From the NCBI RefSeq assembly GCF_900659865.1, contig NZ_LR213802.1, forward strand, positions 1 through 36,340: 36,340 bases of DNA, given 5' to 3'. Origin of the DNA: Hyella patelloides LEGE 07179 (GTDB lineage Bacteria > Cyanobacteriota > Cyanobacteriia > Cyanobacteriales > Xenococcaceae). A program made the translations under genes and the position numbers. Of this stretch, positions 30,609 to 36,340 are shown in pieces; the stretch's first letter is position 1; the number at the start of each line of letters is the position of its first letter. The notes under the pieces were generated by a model. The model made no database searches. It worked only from the letters and a program-made list of their open reading frames with translations, and was not told where the DNA came from.

Positions 30609-31217
30609 GTGCTTTTAAGTGATAGACCCGCATTGAATCTACAGCTAGAGAAGAAAAAATATCGAGAAGAACAGTACTTAGATTTGTATCAAAAAGGAGA
30701 AGAAATTCCCCTTGTTAATTCTGGACTATGGCAGGTGTACCAAGGAGTAGTTCAGCTTAATCGTTTTAATCAGAGTCAAGGAGAAGTTGTTATTGGTTGG
30801 GTGACTCCTAATCATGTCTTTGGCAGCACAGTCAACAATAATTCCGCCTATTGTGCCATTGCCATGACAGACGTTTATGTTAGACACTATCAACCCAAAG
30901 AAATCATCCGAAACCCTCAACTAGCTCGCCAATTGCTATCAGAGTTAAGCTATCGCTTAGTAAAATCAGAACAAATGGTAGCGATTACTTCTCTCAGAAA
31001 AGTCGAAGACAGATTGCTAGGACTTTTAACGATGCTTAAGGGCGAGATGGGACATCCTGTAGCAAAAGGGACTCGTCTGACTGCTCGCTTTACCCACCAA
31101 AATATTGCTGATGCCATTTGCACTACCAGAGTGACTGTAACCAGAGTTTTCGGCGATTTGCAGAATAAAGGTTTATTAGAATTTGATAGCGATCGCCATT
31201 TGATTATAAAATTCTAG
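30609..31217 (+). CDS. Crp/Fnr family transcriptional regulator
   Basis: From GTG 30609 (GGAG at 30595-30598) the product is 202 residues: a cyclic-nucleotide-binding-type beta roll (LYQKGEEIPLVNSGLWQVYQGVVQLNRF, GEVVIGWVTPNHVFG) lacking the RxA phosphate-binding cassette of true cAMP receptors, a dimer helix (QLARQLLSELSYRLVKSEQMVA) and a Crp-type helix-turn-helix (LTARFTHQNIADAICTTRVTVTRVFGDLQNKGLLEF), the same style as NtcA (HQxIAxAIxxTRVTVTRLLGDL). It is more distant than NtcA in the beta roll. Regulon and effector are unknown. An upstream TTG at 30561 extends the frame but without an RBS. Confidence 0.87.
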   Translation: MLLSDRPALNLQLEKKKYREEQYLDLYQKGEEIPLVNSGLWQVYQGVVQLNRFNQSQGEVVIGWVTPNHVFGSTVNNNSAYCAIAMTDVYVRHYQPKEIIRNPQLARQLLSELSYRLVKSEQMVAITSLRKVEDRLLGLLTMLKGEMGHPVAKGTRLTARFTHQNIADAICTTRVTVTRVFGDLQNKGLLEFDSDRHLIIKF

Positions 31218-31340
31218 AACTCACTTAGCATTTGGGAAGCTAATCTAATCCACATAGAAGTTGCATATTCATAACTCAGGAAACAAAATGTTTCTATCCA
31301 TATCTATGGATCTATCTATCTTGAAAGTCGAAATAGGACA

Positions 31341-31560
31341 CCCCACCCGTTAAACTTTTTGGGGCTAGCGGGCGGTGAAATGAGGACTAGATTGCTTCTC
31401 GACACAAATTTTGAGTTGTTCCACAGTAACCCCTCTACAAGCAGCAACACATTAATAACCAGTCCAAAAATAAGACTTACCATAAAAATATTTATCACTA
31501 AGTTCGTGGTATTCTTTACGGATTAATCTCTAACTCAGGTGTTTTTAGCAGTGGATTTAC
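31341..31560 (-). pseudogene. IS200/IS605 TnpA relic
   Basis: In the minus strand a C-terminal piece of the Y1 transposase TnpA is readable: RLIRKEYHELSDKYFYGKSYF, WTGY, a stop, CVAACRGVTVEQLKICVEKQ. Intact TnpA reads about RLLRKEFxEL...FWSxGYFVATxGGxxxExxKxYIExQ. The N-terminal HUH half is missing or unreadable. Downstream (31341-31378) an imperfect hairpin, CACCCCACCCG with CGGGCGGTG, resembles the folded end of such elements. The open frame at 31316-31498 is another reading of this relic and not a gene. Confidence 0.75.
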
Positions 31561-31590
31561 TTACTGAAAAGTGACGTTAACTCCACAAGC

Positions 31591-32091
31591 TTAATCTGCT
31601 ATCATTTCCCACCAGCGATTGAGAGGAGCATAAATCGCAGGAGTCCAAAGACTGGTTATTACGGCAGAAGTAGTCGTGATTCGTAAATAGTCTTGCCACA
31701 CATCAGAAAAAGAGCGAATTTGTAGCCAGACATACTGTAAAGCAAAAATTGTCTCCGCCATAATTGCCATCACAAAAACAATCAGTGCCATAGAGACAAA
31801 ATCCTCTCCAAGGTATCTTTCTTTATTCAGACTAGCTGTAATAACCCCCACCGTGACTAAACTTAAAACATGAGAAGGATTACCCACACTCAAACCATCA
31901 TAAATCCACCCTAAAGCAACTCCAGCGATCGCTGCTTGCCAGATCGAACGCTTGACACTCCAAGCAATTAGCCAAATTAATAGCCAGTTAGGAGTAATCC
32001 CCAGCAACTCCATCCCAGGAAGACGTAGCAAATATAAGAGACAACATAGAATCACAGAACTGACTATGACTAAGGCATTGAGAAAAAACAT
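31591..32091 (-). CDS. mreD: Rod-shape determining protein MreD
   Basis: The 166-residue membrane protein begins MFFLNALVIVSSVILCCLLYL and has about five hydrophobic segments, including LLIWLIAWSVKRSIWQAAIAGVALGWIYDGL, where the DGL turn is typical of MreD. It ends RWWEMIAD. MreD joins MreC and RodA/PBP2 to guide side-wall peptidoglycan synthesis. It is last in an mreB-mreC-mreD operon (mreC stop 80 bases upstream). I chose ATG 32091; the longer frame from TTG 32154 passes through a heptanucleotide repeat, and its extra residues are unlike MreD. No clear RBS precedes the ATG. Confidence 0.9.
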   Translation of the reverse strand: MFFLNALVIVSSVILCCLLYLLRLPGMELLGITPNWLLIWLIAWSVKRSIWQAAIAGVALGWIYDGLSVGNPSHVLSLVTVGVITASLNKERYLGEDFVSMALIVFVMAIMAETIFALQYVWLQIRSFSDVWQDYLRITTTSAVITSLWTPAIYAPLNRWWEMIAD

Positions 32092-32106
32092 AAAAGGATC
32101 GAGAAT

Positions 32107-32131
32107 GAAGGAGGAAGGAGGAAGGAGGAAG
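32107..32131 (-). repeat. Heptanucleotide tandem repeat between mreC and mreD
   Basis: On the plus strand GAAGGAG recurs about three and a half times (period 7). Short heptanucleotide tandem repeats are typical of cyanobacteria. It lies in the 80-base mreC-mreD spacer, on the mRNA as CTTCCTC units, and copy number can vary by slippage. Confidence 0.7.
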
Positions 32132-32171
32132 TTATAAACAGTAAGACAAATCAACCACTAACCACTAATCA

Positions 32172-32918
32172 TTAACCTAATTTTGGTTTAAAAGGACGAA
32201 TTACTACCCATTCCAGTAAGTCTATCGGTGCAGTTAATTGGATTTCTGCTTCTGGTGCAGCACCGCGATCATAATCAATGGAAATTACTCGTCCAATAGT
32301 CATCCCGTGAGGATATAAATTACCCAAGGGAGAAGTTGCGATCGCATCTCCTTCTTTAACATCAGTTACTTTCGAGAAAAATTGCATCACCGCAGTTTGG
32401 GAATTTTTACCCCGTAGATAGCCTAAATTACGACTTCGAGAAACCGTCACCCCCACCCTGCTATTAGGATCGCTGATGAGCAAGACACGACTGGTATGGT
32501 CAGTAACACTAACAACTCTCCCGACAATACCCCCAATACCCAATACTATATATCCAGGCTCTATACCTTCATTGCTACCCTTGCCTAACGTTACCTGATT
32601 CCACCAACTATCAACGCTACGACTAATGATAGGGGCAATAACATCAGATTGTTGTTCTGTATCTACTTGCTTGACAAGTTCCGTAAATTGCTTATTTTGC
32701 TGCTCTAGCTCGGTAATTCTTTGCTCTAACTCTAAAATACGCGCATTAGTTAAGCGATCTTCAATTTTTAGCTGATTTTGGGACTGAAAAGGCGCAGACA
32801 TCAGATAATGAGCCTCTACAATGGGGGCTGCTTGAAAATATTTCAAAAACCAAGCGATCGCCAAAACTGCAACACCAGCTACTATTTTAAGATTTTGCCT
32901 TTTCTGCCAACGATTCAT
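32172..32918 (-). CDS. mreC: Rod-shape determining protein MreC
   Basis: The 248-residue protein has a short cytoplasmic N-terminus, one membrane anchor (IVAGVAVLAIAWFLKYF, residues 12-28), a coiled coil (RLTNARILELEQRITELEQQNKQFTELVKQV, 55-85) and a periplasmic beta domain: DSWWNQVTLGKGSNEGIEPGYIVLGIGGIVGRVVSVTDHTSRVLLISDPNSRVGVTVSRS-type sequence, the core MreC signature. The C-terminal strand ends PIDLLEWVVIRPF. MreC scaffolds the elongasome outside the membrane and pairs with MreB. It lies 69 bases after mreB on the same strand. Confidence 0.95.
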   Translation of the reverse strand: MNRWQKRQNLKIVAGVAVLAIAWFLKYFQAAPIVEAHYLMSAPFQSQNQLKIEDRLTNARILELEQRITELEQQNKQFTELVKQVDTEQQSDVIAPIISRSVDSWWNQVTLGKGSNEGIEPGYIVLGIGGIVGRVVSVTDHTSRVLLISDPNSRVGVTVSRSRNLGYLRGKNSQTAVMQFFSKVTDVKEGDAIATSPLGNLYPHGMTIGRVISIDYDRGAAPEAEIQLTAPIDLLEWVVIRPFKPKLG

Positions 32919-32987
32919 GACTTATGCTTAATTTAGACTAGCCTCGTCTCTAGAAATTGATAAATAATTAATAATAAAAATAAAAGT

Positions 32988-34025
32988 TTAAACCAAGACA
33001 GAGCGATCGCTGAAAACTCGATCTAAACTGGGGTCTTCTAGTACTCTACCAGTACCTAAAACTACACATTTCAAAGGATCGGCAGCTATATGGGTAACAA
33101 TACCAGTTTCTCTTCCCACTAGCACATCCAAACCTGTTAACAAGCCTCCGCCACCAGCTAACATGATTCCCCGATCTATAATATCTGCTGCCAAATCAGG
33201 AGGGGTTTGTTCTAAAGTTCTTTTAATTGCGTCAATAATTGCTGAGACGGGTTCAGATATAGATTCGCGAATTTCTCCTGCCGTGATACTAATCGTTCTT
33301 GGTAAACCAGACAGCAGATGTAAACCACTTACCTCCATAACCTCTTCTTCCTCAACTACAGGATAAGCAGAACCCAAATTGAGCTTGATTGATTCTGCGG
33401 TGTTTTCTCCCACAGATAATTTATGCTCTCTTCTCACATAATGCATAATCGACTCGGTTAGCTCATCTCCTGCAATTTTGATCGACTCACTAATAACTTT
33501 TCCTTGAGAACTGATAACCGCTACTTCTGTTGTACCCCCACCAATATCCACAATCATATTCCCTGTGGGTTCGGCAACAGGTAACCCAGCCCCAATTGCT
33601 GCTGCTACAGGCTCTTCAATCAAATCTACTTCCTTGGCTCCTGCTTCAGAAGCTGCTTCCATGACCGCTCTGCGCTCTAGCTTAGTTACGCCACTAGGAA
33701 CACCAATTACCATACGGGGACGAACGAGAGGAACACCATCACAAACACGCCGAATAAACTCTTTGAGCATAATTTCAGTTGCATCAAGATCGGCAATAAC
33801 ACCATCCTTGAGAGGACGCACCGCATCAACGGTTTCTGGAGCACGCCCCAACATTAGCTTAGCCTCTTTGCCTACTGCTCTTGGTTCTTCAGTTTTCTTT
33901 TCAATAGCGACAACCGAAGGTTCTTCCAAGACAATTCCTTTACCAGACACATAGATTAAGGTGTTAGCAGTTCCCAGATCTATACCAATATCTCTTGATA
34001 GATTAAAACGACGAAAAAACCTCAC
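32988..34025 (-). CDS. mreB: Rod-shape determining protein MreB (bacterial actin)
   Basis: The 345-residue length is standard. Actin-fold motifs are all visible: phosphate-1 loop DIGIDLGTANTLIYVSG (13-29), connect-1 and phosphate-2 GNMIVDIGGGTTEVAVIS, adenosine motif GIMLAGGGGLLTGLDVL, and the MreB-specific EPVAAAIGAGLPV. It polymerises along the inner membrane and positions cell-wall enzymes. It heads the mreBCD operon. Its first residues (MRFFRRFNLSRD) form the amphipathic membrane-binding helix. The 347-base spacer upstream should hold the operon promoter. Confidence 0.97.
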   Translation of the reverse strand: MRFFRRFNLSRDIGIDLGTANTLIYVSGKGIVLEEPSVVAIEKKTEEPRAVGKEAKLMLGRAPETVDAVRPLKDGVIADLDATEIMLKEFIRRVCDGVPLVRPRMVIGVPSGVTKLERRAVMEAASEAGAKEVDLIEEPVAAAIGAGLPVAEPTGNMIVDIGGGTTEVAVISSQGKVISESIKIAGDELTESIMHYVRREHKLSVGENTAESIKLNLGSAYPVVEEEEVMEVSGLHLLSGLPRTISITAGEIRESISEPVSAIIDAIKRTLEQTPPDLAADIIDRGIMLAGGGGLLTGLDVLVGRETGIVTHIAADPLKCVVLGTGRVLEDPSLDRVFSDRSVLV

Positions 34026-34372
34026 GGTTGATAATGTCTCCCAATTGAGCGATCGCTTTTTGAATAGCTGTCCGAGTCTAATCTACACTCAATATAGCAG
34101 TAATGTCGAATGTTAAATCGAATTTACGTTTGGGTTTGTGTTTTTATGATAACTTTTCGATTCAAGTGAGCTACAAATGACCGACGGAGAAATAAAGAAA
34201 TATTAAAGACGCGGAGATTGATTAGTTTTAAATTGGTGTAGGCGAGACTGCCTATAAAAAAATACAGAAGTAACTATCAATTACCTCTGCAAATCGAACT
34301 GTTCAAGATGGCTGTTAAGACGAAAAGATTATCTGTGAAGTATCAACTATTAACTTTTAGTTATTGCCATCA
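34026..34372. other. Spacer between the pseudopilin and mreB genes
   Basis: This 347-base spacer lies between two same-strand genes and should contain the mreB promoter. A small stem, TAGGC (34239-34243) with GCCTA (34250-34254), lacks a T-run on the minus strand and so is not a clear terminator. I see no gene. Confidence 0.45.
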
Positions 34373-36106
34373 CTACTGATGATCCTCCTCAAATACGTCG
34401 TGACGCATGATTAATACATTATCCTGCATATCAAATCCTGGATGTGCATCATTGACGCTAGTGCCATATGTTCCAAAGCCGTTATCATCTTGACCAGTTT
34501 CAAAAGCGATAATACGTTCATCTTCGGCTAAGTTGTTATTAATAGTGTATGTCTCATTATTACTGTCATAAGTAGCAAGACCTTTTGCCTCTAAAAACTG
34601 CCCTAATGATTGATTCTCGTTTCCGTTATCAGGATTATTATCAAAATCATAACCACCATACAAAGGTGCGGAAGCAACATCACTAGTCGTATCGATTGCT
34701 GTTACATTTGGATCGAGAACACTACCCCTTTTTAAGACTATGACCTTACCAGATGGGTCTACATTAGGATTATTGTAGTTGCCATTTGAATTGTCTCCGT
34801 TAAAGGTTTTATAAAAGTCAGTGTCATCAGAACGACCAGATGCAGAAACTTGAAACTTGATAGTATGTGGAACCGTATAACCTGGTCTCGAAAAAACATT
34901 TGGATCTGGATTTGGGTCTAAAAAATCACTTAAGCTTGTGTCTTCATCAAATCCATCTGATGGGGAATTACCTCTACTAAGAGCACCAGTTTGTCCAACA
35001 GGAATAGAATAAATAGTTAAGTCATTCCCTGAATTAATATCAATGGGTTGAGCTTGTCTACCAGTTTCGTGAATCCATTGCGTGGCATTGTTCGTTGCCG
35101 AAGAGTTATAAGGATTATTATCAAAATCCATTCTCATCGTCCATTGTTGAGGTACTCGGGGGTTTCCATTAGCATCATAGTTCTGGTTTCCATTTTCATC
35201 ATATACTGGCTGACCATAAACATCAAAGTTGGGATTGCTAACATAATCGGCTGTTAAAGATCTCATAGTAATAGGACTGACTGGACCTGCAACTGCACTA
35301 CTAACAGTTGCATTTTTTGCTCTAGCTACAGCTCTAGTTTCTGCGGTGTAGTTACTATCGTTTCCTGCTATGTTATCAGCGTCAATCCCCCCTGTGACAA
35401 ATATTTGGGCAGTTTCACCAAAACCATCAGCATCATCATCACTGTCTTGAGCATTAACTACGCCATCTCCATTAGTATCAACTGTTCCGTCTTCTACAAC
35501 TCTGTCTCCGTCATCATCAACAACACAAGCAAAAAAGCCTTGATAAGATACGCTTATAGGGTTTCCAGAACCATCCACACCGCAATTTGTTGATTGATTT
35601 GTATTATCTATTTGGTCAATTAAGGCATCATTATCCCAAGCAGCAGGATTAGTTGTATTTGTGTACTCTCCACTGCTATTTAAGTCAGGACCCCATCTAT
35701 ATATAACCAAAGGTCCTTGCCAAGGAGAATTCGCTTGAGGAGGAGCAACTGAATAAATAATTCTTTCATCAACTCCTGGTACTCTTAACACTAACCGCGC
35801 CGTAGCACCAGTGGGAGGAGTGTAGTTTCCTGCAACTGTATTTAAGTTACCGCTAGATGTATCAACTTCAATACTTTGGGCGCGTCTTAATTCATCAGAG
35901 ATAAATTCAACAGCACGGGAGGCATCTTGTCTGGCATTGGTTTTTGCGTTTTCTCTGCCAGTGGCTGCCATGATTTGATAGAGTCCGAAGCCTAATGCAC
36001 CAGTAACAAAGATACTCATAATTAACCCTGTGAGTAACTCAGTGAGGGTAAAACCAGAGTTGGGTTGAGTTTTTTTAAGAAATTTTTTTATTTTTTTATT
36101 ATGCAT
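34373..36106 (-). CDS. Large pseudopilin, probable hormogonium polysaccharide secretion type (HpsC-like)
   Basis: The 577-residue protein has a type IV prepilin signal: a basic leader ending NSG, cleavage before F, then the invariant E at mature +5 (FTLTELLTGLIMSIFVTGAL), and a hydrophobic stalk. The following helix (GRENAKTNARQDASRAVEFISDELRRAQ) is PilW-like. The bulk is a large Asp/Asn/Gly-rich exported head with an acidic calcium-binding-type segment (about residues 192-230: DDDGDRVVEDG, VDTNGDGVVNAQDSDDD). Size and style fit the cyanobacterial HpsC pseudopilin of slime secretion and gliding, but I infer this without neighbouring hps genes in view. A general PilW-type minor pilin is the alternative. 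Confidence 0.75.
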   Translation of the reverse strand: MHNKKIKKFLKKTQPNSGFTLTELLTGLIMSIFVTGALGFGLYQIMAATGRENAKTNARQDASRAVEFISDELRRAQSIEVDTSSGNLNTVAGNYTPPTGATARLVLRVPGVDERIIYSVAPPQANSPWQGPLVIYRWGPDLNSSGEYTNTTNPAAWDNDALIDQIDNTNQSTNCGVDGSGNPISVSYQGFFACVVDDDGDRVVEDGTVDTNGDGVVNAQDSDDDADGFGETAQIFVTGGIDADNIAGNDSNYTAETRAVARAKNATVSSAVAGPVSPITMRSLTADYVSNPNFDVYGQPVYDENGNQNYDANGNPRVPQQWTMRMDFDNNPYNSSATNNATQWIHETGRQAQPIDINSGNDLTIYSIPVGQTGALSRGNSPSDGFDEDTSLSDFLDPNPDPNVFSRPGYTVPHTIKFQVSASGRSDDTDFYKTFNGDNSNGNYNNPNVDPSGKVIVLKRGSVLDPNVTAIDTTSDVASAPLYGGYDFDNNPDNGNENQSLGQFLEAKGLATYDSNNETYTINNNLAEDERIIAFETGQDDNGFGTYGTSVNDAHPGFDMQDNVLIMRHDVFEEDHQ

Positions 36107-36340
36107 AGTTGATTTTTTATACTTTGAGAAATTGTGTTGATTAAGCTGACATAAAAATACGTAACCAGAGGGTGCTATTTATTTTTGTAGTTCTGCAAAA
36201 AAATGAATAATTACTTTCCTAACATTAAAAAAAAATTTTTGATCGTTAATTTAGAAGTCTCTAACATTGTAGAAACTACTAGATTTGATTGTAAATTGTG
36301 GAAGTTACGGAAATAAAACATAAAGTGATATTAAATTTTT

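Noticed and set aside
31316-31498. 60-residue hydrophobic open frame on the minus strand
   Set aside because: It is another reading frame of the IS200/IS605 TnpA relic, and the TnpA similarity is in a different frame.
33163-33954. Long plus-strand open frames inside mreB
   Set aside because: They are shadows opposite mreB, Ser/Thr-rich and without start signals.
34239-34254. TAGGC/GCCTA stem as terminator of the pseudopilin gene
   Set aside because: The A-run is on the wrong side for a minus-strand transcript.

Overview
The window looks like part of a cyanobacterial chromosome. It is AT-rich and carries many copies of the HIP1 octamer GCGATCGC. Its genes are cyanobacterial hallmarks: chlP, cp12, a carboxysome ccmK3-type shell gene, narM, a DUF3177 membrane protein, a PII paralog, an ethylene-receptor/phytochrome-like kinase and a heptanucleotide repeat. 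The species cannot be fixed from sequence alone.

Layout. 1-3100: the 3' end of trpC, narM, a decayed P-loop gene, a conserved small protein plus HNH nuclease pair, and a divergent pair made of a small unknown ORF and a ribbon-helix-helix protein. 3270-5460: purT, then a 1 kb gap holding a badly decayed IS110-type transposase. 5460-10060 (all minus strand): rpsF, a DxD glycosyltransferase, an unknown protein, ccmK3, an unknown protein and a KtrA-type potassium-channel regulator. 10440-12940 (plus strand): cp12, a DUF3177 protein, a small unknown protein and a two-repeat MshEN-like protein. 13000-13575: a 578-bp internally deleted IS630-type element with recognisable terminal inverted repeats. 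13780-16890: chlP (TTG start), then the divergent pirin/LysR pair with a palindromic operator candidate. 16960-20850: a 1012-residue esterase/NB-ARC/TPR STAND protein and a 3-mercaptopyruvate-type sulfurtransferase. 20880-25290 (minus strand): an ethylene-binding/GAF/hybrid histidine kinase directly followed by a REC-GGDEF-EAL response regulator. 25830-28725: an ABC exporter pair. 28890-31220: a TIGR04376-like coiled-coil protein, a divergent PII paralog, a histidine-rich membrane hydroxylase-like protein and a Crp/Fnr regulator. 31320-31560: an IS200/IS605 relic. 31590-34025: mreB-mreC-mreD. 34370-36110: a large pseudopilin with a calcium-binding-type insert, probably of the hormogonium polysaccharide secretion type.

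Themes. Carbon and nitrogen control recurs (CP12, CcmK3, NarM, PII-like protein). Cyclic-di-GMP is a possible second theme: an ethylene/light-type kinase sits next to a GGDEF-EAL regulator, and a MshEN-like protein and a pseudopilin lie elsewhere in the window. The most promising items for new biology are the kinase/c-di-GMP pair, the esterase-STAND protein with its GN-repeat linker, and the PII paralog that has lost Q39, S49, R9 and F11. No intact IS, tRNA, rRNA or CRISPR array was seen.
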